In this document: positions 33,285 to 40,410 of the stretch, one piece after another | How positions within the stretch are numbered: position 1 is the first letter of the stretch | Layout of the letters: the number at the start of each line of letters is the position of its first letter | Notes under the pieces: model-generated | What the model was told of the DNA's origin: nothing | What the model saw: only the letters and a program-made list of their open reading frames with translations | Databases searched by the model: none | Program-made: the position numbers and the translations under genes | Assembly: GCA_028280485.1 (NCBI GenBank) | Contig: JANQLS010000132.1 | Span: 1 to 64,000, forward strand | DNA: 64,000 nt | Direction: 5' to 3' | Source of the DNA: Planctomycetota bacterium | Lineage (GTDB): Bacteria; Planctomycetota; UBA8108; JACQVS01

Positions 33285-34054
33285 AGAAACACAAGTTTGA
33301 ATCCCTTGAGAAGTTATCCCCAGAGATTGAGTCGTTTCTGGATAGAGCTGAAATCCTATCTGAGACCCAAGAGCGAGAAGAAATTCGAAAAGCTCAGAAT
33401 GGGGACAAGCAAGCACTCGATCGACTTTGCTCGAGCATGATGAAGGCAGTGGTCAAGCTTGCTTACAAACACTTTCGAACCAAGAAACACGAACTCATGG
33501 ATTTAGTTTCGGCTGGCCTTCTCGGCTTAACCGAAGCGATCAACCGATTTGATCTTAGGCAAGACGTGAAGCTTCACACCTACGCCACTTGGTGGATCGA
33601 AAAGGAGATCAAAGACGAGAAGTACGCTCTCTCAAGGCTGGTGAGGATCTCTCGAGACACCATGCTTGAGGCTTGGGAACTCATGAAGCAGGAAGTTGAT
33701 CCAGAATCTCAGAAGGGGGCTGTTAAGGACGCCATGAAATCAATCTCTCAAGGGGTGAGCAGTATCCAATCCGAAAGGTTCGAAAGCCAATTCGATCTTG
33801 AAGATTCAAGTCACTCATTCATTCGAGGGATTGAACGATCTGAAGAGGCACAAGAGCTACTCTCCTACGTTGACAATGATCGCGATCGAGAAATCGTTTT
33901 TCGTTGCGTGTGTTTGGGGATGAGTCAAAGAGTCGTGGCTAAGAAGTTCAAGCTTAGTCCTCAAGGGATCTCACTAATCGTCCTTAAAAGCCTTGAGAAA
34001 ATTGAGAGGCAACACCGCTACCGAACTGAAAGTCGGAGACTTCAAGTAGTATGA
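33281..34054 (+). CDS. Phage-encoded sigma-70 family factor
   Basis: A 257-residue protein with region 1.2/2 (RKAQNGDKQALDRLCSSM, DLVSAGLLGLTEAINRFD, TYATWWIEKEIK: the -10-recognition helix) and a region 4 helix-turn-helix (MSQRVVAKKFKLSPQGISLIV). Region 3 is short and region 4 is tail-end, in the style of RpoH/group 3 factors. Being the last gene of the replication operon and just ahead of the cargo and late genes, it probably redirects host polymerase to phage late promoters; that is inference. Confidence 0.88.
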   Translation: MKKHKFESLEKLSPEIESFLDRAEILSETQEREEIRKAQNGDKQALDRLCSSMMKAVVKLAYKHFRTKKHELMDLVSAGLLGLTEAINRFDLRQDVKLHTYATWWIEKEIKDEKYALSRLVRISRDTMLEAWELMKQEVDPESQKGAVKDAMKSISQGVSSIQSERFESQFDLEDSSHSFIRGIERSEEAQELLSYVDNDRDREIVFRCVCLGMSQRVVAKKFKLSPQGISLIVLKSLEKIERQHRYRTESRRLQVV

Positions 34055-34251
34055 TTGTTCGTAAACTTACTAATAGAGAGCTTCTTAAAAAACTTAATGA
34101 GATTTTGGTGTTTAAGGCAGAGCTTAATCTGTGGGAAGAAGAGGTTATTGAATCGCTTGAAGAAAGTATTGATGAACCACTTTCGGATTGGTTTTTTGAT
34201 GAATGTATGAAAATAGTAAGACGATACAATGAGTATTATTGTGATAATTGA
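34051..34251 (+). CDS. Small acidic phage protein, unknown
   Basis: A 66-residue acidic, helical protein (NRELLKKLNEILVFKAELN...LEESIDEPLS). Start overlaps the sigma gene stop (ATGA), so it is translationally coupled to the sigma factor. AT-rich unlike the operon before it. It could be an anti-sigma or sigma partner, but nothing in the sequence proves this. Confidence 0.6.
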   Translation: MIVRKLTNRELLKKLNEILVFKAELNLWEEEVIESLEESIDEPLSDWFFDECMKIVRRYNEYYCDN

Positions 34252-34525
34252 AAAATATTTATAAATGCGAGAATTTTTACTTGGTTGATAATGTCAAGGT
34301 AGGTTTGTTTGAGCACTTCTGTCTTGATTTATTGAGTCAATTTATGGGGTTAAGTTATTTACAATTTAGAGGTATTATTAAAAAGTATATAATGTAGTAG
34401 TAATAAATTATGGTGTCAGGTTAATTCACTTTAGTTTATTAATTGTGGAGTACTATCTTCCGGTGGTCATTCTTTGAATGGCATTTCTCAAAACAGGGTA
34501 TGTTTAATAGTATTGGGTAATCTTT
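34252..34525 (+). promoter_or_regulatory. AT-rich leader and possible promoter of the pentapeptide gene
   Basis: A 274-bp AT-rich gap. TTTAGA (34365-34370) and TATAAT (34388-34393) are spaced 17 bp and could form a sigma-70 promoter with a leader of about 125 nt. A small hairpin GTCATTC-TTT-GAATGGC lies at about 34468-34484. The promoter points to independent expression of the cargo gene. Confidence 0.35.
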
Positions 34526-37500
34526 ATGGCTGATAAAGGTATAATTAGTAGACTTAAAAGCTGTTTCAACGAGGAAGGGTATAATGAGGGACGTTTTAAA
34601 TGGGACAAGTGGAGAAGCGCGAATGTTGATTTAGAACTCGATTTAACTGGGGCTAACCTAAGTGGTTATAATCTAAGAGAAGTGGATCTTAAGTCTGCGG
34701 ACCTGCGAAATGCAGATTTGAGAGGGGTTGATTTTACTAATGCAAATCTAAGAGATGCAGATCTGAAAAAATCAAATCTAATTGGTGCGATTCTGGAGAA
34801 TGCTAATCTGGCGGGAGCCAATTTATCTGAAGCTATTCTAAAAAGAGCGGATTTAAGCAAATCCAAATTGGATGGAGCCTCTTTTATTGAGGCCGATCTG
34901 AGCGAAGCAAATATTGGAGATTTGGATTTAAGAAATACAGAACTACAGTACGCGAATTTTAGTGGTGCCGATTTAAGATTTACAGATTTAAGAGAGCTGG
35001 ATTTAAGGTGCTCAATTTTAAAACTTGCGAATTTGAGAAATGCAAATTTGAGTTTAGCTGACTTAAGAGACGCTGAATTGGAGTCCGCGGATTTAAGTAA
35101 TGCAAATTTAAGCAATGTAAATTTAAGGGGAGCTAGCATATTCCGGGTGGATCTTGATGGAGCTAAACTTGCAGGAATAAAAGTCGATTATAATGTATTG
35201 AAACTTCTTGAAATTGAGGGGATTTCTGTAGAAAGATTGGAGGCGCTGGATTTATCAACTCAAGATTTAAGCGGGAAAGATTTATCAAAATTTAATTTAT
35301 CTAATGCTAATTTAAGAGAGTCCAATTTAAGAGAGTCCAATTTAAAAGAGGTGGATTTGAGTGGTGCAGATTTATTTGGTGCGGATTTAGAAGGTGCAAA
35401 ATTAGTTGGTGTGAATTTATCTCTTGCTAAGTTGACCGAGGCAAATTTGAAAGGGGCAAAATTGAGGCGTGCAAATCTTGAAGATGCAAGATTTAAAGAT
35501 GCCGATTTAAGTGGGGCTGATTTGAGTAAGGCATCTTTAAAAGATGCCTCCTTTCATTCTGCTAACTTGAGTTCTGCTATAATGAGGCATATAGACGCGA
35601 CCAAGGCCGATTTTCAGTATGCGGATTTAAGCTCTGCAGATTTAGGTTTTTCAATTTTGACTCATGCTGAAATTAGATATGCAGCATTGGATAAGGCACG
35701 TTTAAATGATGTTGATTTAAAATCTGCGGTATTGTCAGGTGCGAAATTGAGAGCTGCAGATTTAAGAAGTGCTGATTTGAGTTTGGCAAATTTATATGGT
35801 GCAAATTTAAGTAAAGCATTTCTAAGCTCCGCAATTTTAAATGAGGCAAGCTTGAATGAAGTTAACTTAAGAGGGGCAAATCTGAGTGATGTGAGTTTTA
35901 CTGATGCAGATCTGACTGGTGTGAAGTTGGACTGGAAAACCTTCGATCAATTTTCTTTGCACAAGTTATTGGGGGCTGCTTTAAAAGCGCCAAATTTTTC
36001 TGGGATGAATTTAGTTGGTAGTAATTTTAGCGAATTAGACCTGAAGGGTTCAGATTTTAGCTTGGCAAATTTGAACAAAGCACAATTAAGAAAAGCAAAA
36101 TTAGATGAGGCAAATTTTAGTAAGGTAAATCTAAGTTCTGCGAACCTGACAAAAGCAAGTTTAAAGTCTGTTCAATTAAGCAAGGCTGATTTAAGTAAAG
36201 CGAATTTTAGTGAGGCGGATTTAAGTTCTTCAATATTGGTAGGGGTGAATTTAAGTGATGCAGAATTGAATGGGTCTATCTTAGATCAAGCTAAATTACG
36301 AGGTGCAAACTTAAATAAGGCTTCTTTGGTCTTAGCCGATTTGACCGGTGCTGACTTGGTTGGTTCAACTTTGACCGATGCCGATTTGACTCAATCTGTT
36401 TTGAACGAGGTTAAGTTAGATGCGGAAACTTTTAAAGAGAATAACTTTTCACTATATTTAGGGTCCAACTTAAAAGCGCCAAATTTTTCCAAAGAGGATC
36501 TTAGCGATTTAGACTTGAGAAATTTGAATTTGAGTAGATCAAATTTTGAAAACACAAATTTAAGTAACTCAAATCTTGAACATTCAGATTTGTCTGGAGC
36601 TAATTTGAGGGGTGCAAATTTTAATAAGGCGAACCTTTCATTTACAAATTTCAGTCAATCACATTTAAGTCATACAAAATTTAATGAGGCATGTTTAATA
36701 TCTGCGGACTTAAGCGAGATTGATTTGAACGAATCTTTATTGAGTGGTGTGAAGTTGGATTCGAGTACTTTTGAAAGGTTTGAGATGTCAAATCTTCTCG
36801 GCTCTAACTTAAAAGAGCCAGATTTTTCCAATTCGGTGGTTAATGGGTCGGTTTTTCGTGGTCTTGATTTAAGTGATGCAAATTTTGAAGCTGCAGATCT
36901 GACTAAAGCTAACTTTAAGGGAACTAAACTTGATAATGCTAATTTGACTTCCGCGGATCTGAGGGGTGTGTCCTCAGACCTTGACACTTCTTTAAAAACT
37001 AAGAAAGTAATGGGGATGAAATTAGACCGTTATGATTTTGAGTTTTTTAAAGACCAGGCGGAGTGGTCAAAAAGAGAGCAGATGGGAATTATTGTTAATG
37101 ATCCTGTCGCTACTCTAAAACAGAACTTTAGTGGTTTTTGGCAATGGCTGCATGTCATAGCACTTGTATCATTTATATTTCCTTATCTTTTTACTCTCTG
37201 GAGGTTGCTTGCGATATCAAAATTTCAAAAATTGAATACGAACGAAGGAGAAACAATTGCTAAGTTAATTGCAAAGTATATATATAGTGGGCAAACAACT
37301 TTAGAGAGTTGGGCATTTGGATATGGATTTATTATTTTTATTTTCGCTTTAGTTTATAACTCAATAAGACTTTTACTATTATACAAAACCAAGCAGTTAG
37401 AATTGGAGGAGGCTACTACTGAACTCACACCGAGATTTACACTTTCGGGTAAATGGGGCTATTGGTTGAAGACCTCTAAAATTTTGTTCTGGGTGAACAT

Positions 37501-37555
37501 AGTTGGTGTGCTAATTCACACTTTTTTCTTCTTGCAACGCAGGGTTGATCTATAA
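34526..37555 (+). CDS. Giant pentapeptide-repeat protein with C-terminal membrane domain
   Basis: A 1009-residue protein made almost entirely of A[D/N]LxxA-type pentapeptides, from about residue 35 to 830, which fold as a right-handed quadrilateral beta-helix. The run is broken five times by a related non-repeat insert, G[V/I/M]K[L/V]D followed by about 20 residues, at about 214, 465, 628, 741 and 830, so the helix is built of unequal modules. The last 140 residues have three transmembrane helices (WLHVIALVSFIFPYLF; FGYGFIIFIFALVYNSI; ILFWVNIVGVLIHTFFF). Membrane-anchored rod; no enzymatic motif. AT-rich, with its own likely promoter, in a prophage cargo position. Lysogenic conversion or superinfection exclusion is plausible inference. 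Confidence 0.85.
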   Translation: MADKGIISRLKSCFNEEGYNEGRFKWDKWRSANVDLELDLTGANLSGYNLREVDLKSADLRNADLRGVDFTNANLRDADLKKSNLIGAILENANLAGANLSEAILKRADLSKSKLDGASFIEADLSEANIGDLDLRNTELQYANFSGADLRFTDLRELDLRCSILKLANLRNANLSLADLRDAELESADLSNANLSNVNLRGASIFRVDLDGAKLAGIKVDYNVLKLLEIEGISVERLEALDLSTQDLSGKDLSKFNLSNANLRESNLRESNLKEVDLSGADLFGADLEGAKLVGVNLSLAKLTEANLKGAKLRRANLEDARFKDADLSGADLSKASLKDASFHSANLSSAIMRHIDATKADFQYADLSSADLGFSILTHAEIRYAALDKARLNDVDLKSAVLSGAKLRAADLRSADLSLANLYGANLSKAFLSSAILNEASLNEVNLRGANLSDVSFTDADLTGVKLDWKTFDQFSLHKLLGAALKAPNFSGMNLVGSNFSELDLKGSDFSLANLNKAQLRKAKLDEANFSKVNLSSANLTKASLKSVQLSKADLSKANFSEADLSSSILVGVNLSDAELNGSILDQAKLRGANLNKASLVLADLTGADLVGSTLTDADLTQSVLNEVKLDAETFKENNFSLYLGSNLKAPNFSKEDLSDLDLRNLNLSRSNFENTNLSNSNLEHSDLSGANLRGANFNKANLSFTNFSQSHLSHTKFNEACLISADLSEIDLNESLLSGVKLDSSTFERFEMSNLLGSNLKEPDFSNSVVNGSVFRGLDLSDANFEAADLTKANFKGTKLDNANLTSADLRGVSSDLDTSLKTKKVMGMKLDRYDFEFFKDQAEWSKREQMGIIVNDPVATLKQNFSGFWQWLHVIALVSFIFPYLFTLWRLLAISKFQKLNTNEGETIAKLIAKYIYSGQTTLESWAFGYGFIIFIFALVYNSIRLLLLYKTKQLELEEATTELTPRFTLSGKWGYWLKTSKILFWVNIVGVLIHTFFFLQRRVDL

Positions 37556-37698
37556 GCTTGTTAATCGGTTTAATTAATATTTTTACTATATGCTAATTAG
37601 TGAAGAGGTTTGCAGTCACGATTTCTGATTAGTTTGAGTTGAATCTGTTGTTATTCAGCTTTTTCTGAATTGCTGGCCTCGGGTAAGGAAACAAAAAC

Positions 37699-37738
37699 GC
37701 GCCCACGGCCTTTTAGGGGGGGGGCTTAACGTGGGCGC
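37699..37738 (-). terminator. Terminator of the minus-strand cargo cluster
   Basis: GCGCCCACG/CGTGGGCGC stem with a long G-run inner loop (a nine-base G run), followed on the minus strand by TTTTTG. It lies downstream of the gene ending at 37870. The plus-strand side has no T-run, so it serves the minus strand. Confidence 0.65.
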
Positions 37739-37869
37739 TAACCAGAGGATACTGGCTGATAGATATTATAAATCATGAAGATTGAAATCCTATGTATAGA
37801 TCGGAAAGCCACACAAGTAGTAAAGCTGCTTAACTGTAAGATTTCATTGTGGAAATTGCATAAATTGCC

Positions 37870-38337
37870 TTAATTTCCCTCGGTAATAACCATCTCTGAG
37901 CTCACATCAAGTTCGGAAATACTTTGATAAGTATTAATAAATGTCATGAAGTTTTCATACTCATTTTTGACAGCTTTGATTCGAAGAATATCTGCATTTA
38001 GATACTTAAGCGCTGAAGTTGAGTCATATGTAGTCGATCTAGATTGGTATATTGCTTTATTTCGTTCTTGTTCGATTGCTTTTAACTTATTCTGGGAGGT
38101 TCGAATTAAGAGTTTAAACTTGTTAAGAGAATCTTTCTCTATGTCAGAGGTTTCTCTTTTTATCCAAGAATCAATTTTCTTTTCGGCGGCTACTAATTCT
38201 AATCGTGTTCCATGGTTTAGTTGGAGCACCTCATTACTCCTTGATAAGAATAATTGGTCGGCAGCGTTAAACAATTTAATCCATTTGTTATGTCGCTTTC
38301 TCCTGCCACGTGATCCAGCAGTTCCTCTTTTAGCCAT
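37870..38337 (-). CDS. Basic coiled-coil phage cargo protein, unknown
   Basis: A 155-residue protein with an Arg/Lys-rich start (MAKRGTAGSRGRRKRHNKW) and a predicted helical/coiled-coil body (IERETSDIEKDS..LNKFKLLIRTSQNKLKAIEQERNKA). No family recognised. Last of three minus-strand genes, 13 bp after the RHH stop, so likely in the same operon. Confidence 0.55.
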   Translation of the reverse strand: MAKRGTAGSRGRRKRHNKWIKLFNAADQLFLSRSNEVLQLNHGTRLELVAAEKKIDSWIKRETSDIEKDSLNKFKLLIRTSQNKLKAIEQERNKAIYQSRSTTYDSTSALKYLNADILRIKAVKNEYENFMTFINTYQSISELDVSSEMVITEGN

Positions 38338-38350
38338 TAAAAGTAAGCCC

Positions 38351-38602
38351 TTAAATTATTTTCAGCAAAATTTTATCCTGATCTGGATCAGGAAATTCCA
38401 GGATAGTTTTTCCATTCTCTTTTTTCGAGTGATTGAGCAGCAATTCATAAGTGGAAAGAGCGCGGCGAACAACTTCACTCAAGCTGTCCGCCTCGCTCAA
38501 ATCCTTAAGTTCTTCAAGCCGTTCGATCACAGTTTCAGGAAGTCGAAGATTCAAGGCTTTCTTTACAACCTTCGAGTTCTGGTTTTTGCTTCGACGTGCC
38601 AT
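38351..38602 (-). CDS. Ribbon-helix-helix protein (second of three)
   Basis: An 83-residue protein; ATG at 38602 was chosen over a longer frame to 38650 because it begins MARRSKNQ directly before the RHH core. ALNLRLPETVIERLEELKDLSEADSLSEVVRRALSTYELLL is a typical RHH strand-helix-helix. The N-terminal tail is basic. Overlaps the upstream membrane-protein gene by 68 bp. Candidate regulator of the divergent gap at 38919-39381. Confidence 0.78.
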   Translation of the reverse strand: MARRSKNQNSKVVKKALNLRLPETVIERLEELKDLSEADSLSEVVRRALSTYELLLNHSKKENGKTILEFPDPDQDKILLKII

Positions 38603-38918
38603 GAGTTTTCTGCTTTCCAAGCAAAAGAGCAACACCAAAAACCAATACACAGATCGCGATCAAAAGATGCGAGTACCAGGGAGCTCCAAGGCTACCAAGG
38701 GCACACAGCGCTATCGTTAGGACACCCAGAAGAACAACCAACGATTTCATCGGAGGCGGTAAATTTGAAGCCCAGAAGCCGTAGCGCTTCTGATCAATTT
38801 GAACTCCTGCGTAGAGGTCAGTTTTGGGTGTTATTTCACGATACTTTTCCTTCGTCTTCTCCACGGCTGGCTTCCTTTCTATTGAAGCCAGCCAATGGAA
38901 GACAACTAAAAGTAGCAT
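38535..38918 (-). CDS. Small two-helix membrane protein
   Basis: A 127-residue protein with two transmembrane helices (LVVLLGVLTIALCALGSL and LLIAICVLVFGVALLLG) separated by a short APWYSH turn and a polar N-terminal arm of about 55 residues. The start at 38918 is tentative; a Met just before the first helix is an alternative. Overlaps the RHH gene, so the two are probably co-translated. Function unknown. Confidence 0.5.
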   Translation of the reverse strand: MLLLVVFHWLASIERKPAVEKTKEKYREITPKTDLYAGVQIDQKRYGFWASNLPPPMKSLVVLLGVLTIALCALGSLGAPWYSHLLIAICVLVFGVALLLGKQKTHGTSKQKPELEGCKESLESSTS

Positions 38919-39381
38919 TCATGAAAATGCTCCTCTTTTTGTTGCGTCCACTGGCCAGTCGCCGTCGCGCCACTCAAATGCCATACGGTGGACTGGACAT
39001 TAAACGTCCAGCTGAATTAGTAAACAAAGACAAACTGTCCACATGGAATGGTGGAGTGGTGCTGGCAACAGCTCATTCCATGGAGAACTCTTTATCCGGT
39101 ATGGAGCAGTCCACGCCAGATTGTTATTAAGGCTCTCTATCGGCCTTAATCTTCACAAAGCCGGAAAGAAAGGATTTCCTTTCGTTTCCTATATATAAGT
39201 TAACATAAAATCTATGAATGTCAAATGCGCATATTATGCGTCATTGATGATTCTGGAAAGGTTCTTAAGCTGTTTTGGGGATTGACTATATGGACTTTCT
39301 CTGTTTTTCCTGAGTGGGCTCAGGTTACGCAAGAGAGGATTTACCCATAAGGAAATATAGCTATTAACTTAAGGATTAAAG
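38919..39381. promoter_or_regulatory. 463-bp divergent control region with inverted repeats
   Basis: Lies between the minus-strand cargo cluster and plus-strand late genes. Five GTCCA/TGGAC words occur (about 38946-39116), including the inverted repeat CTGGAC..GTCCAG (38993-39011). A perfect 9-bp inverted repeat, CATGGAATG..CATTCCATG, with a 23-nt spacer sits at 39042-39082. A 69-codon frame starting at 38921 is not credible. Candidate operators for the nearby RHH proteins. Confidence 0.45.
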
Positions 39382-39561
39382 ATGGCACAGCGAAAGCCCA
39401 AGATTGAAAAAAAGCAAATGAAGCTCTACTTCGATGAAGAGACTATTAGCCGTATTTTTGAAATTGAAAAGCACATAAGAACGAACTCAAGTTCTGAAGC
39501 TCTAAGAAGGGCGATAGATTTCTTTTATGATGAAAAAATTGCTCAAAAGACTAAGAAGTGA
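39382..39561 (+). CDS. Small ribbon-helix-helix protein (third of three)
   Basis: A 59-residue protein with AAGGA upstream of its ATG. KKKQMKLYFDEETISRIFEIEK..SSEALRRAIDFFYDE fits the RHH strand followed by two helices; it has a basic N-terminus and an RHH turn with Thr-Asn-Ser. It is the first gene of the late strand and faces the divergent control region. Probable regulator. Confidence 0.65.
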   Translation: MAQRKPKIEKKQMKLYFDEETISRIFEIEKHIRTNSSSEALRRAIDFFYDEKIAQKTKK

Positions 39562-39673
39562 ACATAAGTAGGACCAAAGTAGGACCTTTCTGGGACTATT
39601 GAAAACCTCTGCTTGAATACAAGCCAAAAAAGCCAGATAACCAAAGCTGACAATCACTTAGGATCAACTTTGG

Positions 39674-39991
39674 ATGGCTCAAATGAAATACTTTCCTTTC
39701 CTTCTAATCCTTTTCCTTTACGGTTGCAACTCTACTCCAAATCTTAAAGCGCTCTTCACTACAGCGCTGACCGAGTCTCTTCCTCAGTTCGTTGGTAACG
39801 TCGCTACACAAGTAGCTACTCAAACCGTGGATAAAACCAGTAAGGGGGAAGTGATGCACACTGAAGACTATACCGGGATTCTCATCGCTTTAGGTGTCAC
39901 TTTACTCACTGGTCTCTTCGGCCTTGATCGTCACCGAAAGGCGGCAAAAGAGAAGAAGCTTCGTAAAAAACTCACAATGGGGCAGGGATAG
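39674..39991 (+). CDS. Phage lipoprotein with a second membrane helix
   Basis: A 105-residue protein: signal peptide with lipobox LYGC (about Cys 18), a soluble stretch of about 45 residues, and a transmembrane helix (ILIALGVTLLTGLFGL) with a basic tail (KAAKEKKLRKKL). The lipoprotein-plus-helix build and its position before a coiled-coil membrane protein suggest lysis or envelope function, as an outer-spanin-like partner, but the family is not identified. Confidence 0.55.
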   Translation: MAQMKYFPFLLILFLYGCNSTPNLKALFTTALTESLPQFVGNVATQVATQTVDKTSKGEVMHTEDYTGILIALGVTLLTGLFGLDRHRKAAKEKKLRKKLTMGQG

Positions 39992-39993
39992 CT

Positions 39994-40410
39994 ATGGCAA
40001 GTAATTCAAGCCCTTCAACCGGGAGAAAAAGCTTTATGGGCGACCTTAAATATAAGGAGCTGTTTTTATTCGCTTTAGGCATTCTTGTCACGGGATGCAC
40101 GTTCTACATGGCATTCGCTAAGGACGTGGTTACCGTGGAGATGATTAAAGAGGAGAGAGTTCATCAGGATAAAAGGTTAGAGGAGATCTTATCCAGATCT
40201 AAAGAGTATACGGATACCTCAGCGCCCTGGGTCAAAGAGAGGGGTGAGATTCAGCTCGAGATTCAAGCAAACACAGAACACATTAAAAATAACGCTCAGC
40301 AGGTCAATGAGCTTCAACAGCTCACCCGTGAGTCGATTAAAGCAATTCAAGAGCTCACATTAAGTCAAAAGCTTCTAACTCAAGAATTTAAGAACTCTAA
40401 AGATAAATAA
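39994..40410 (+). CDS. Phage inner-membrane coiled-coil protein (spanin/holin-like position)
   Basis: A 138-residue protein with one N-terminal transmembrane helix (LFLFALGILVTGCTFYMAF) and a C-terminal Gln/Glu-rich coiled coil (EIQANTEHIKNNAQQVNELQQL). Its start follows the lipoprotein stop by 2 bp and its stop abuts the next gene's ATG. The pair resembles a two-component spanin by layout only; no lysozyme or holin is seen in the window. Confidence 0.5.
   Translation: MASNSSPSTGRKSFMGDLKYKELFLFALGILVTGCTFYMAFAKDVVTVEMIKEERVHQDKRLEEILSRSKEYTDTSAPWVKERGEIQLEIQANTEHIKNNAQQVNELQQLTRESIKAIQELTLSQKLLTQEFKNSKDK

Noticed and set aside
34666..35139. 157-codon minus-strand frame inside the pentapeptide gene
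   Set aside because: Complement of the repetitive pentapeptide code, giving a periodic Leu/Lys/Ser protein; no start signal or function.
37946..39130. 394-codon plus-strand frame
   Set aside because: Shadow of three minus-strand genes (37870-38918) with signatures such as RHH and transmembrane helices in the true frames; its protein has no family pattern.
39674..40410. Named spanin or holin call
   Set aside because: Only layout (lipoprotein plus coiled-coil membrane protein) fits; no sequence signature or lysozyme gene supports a firm assignment.
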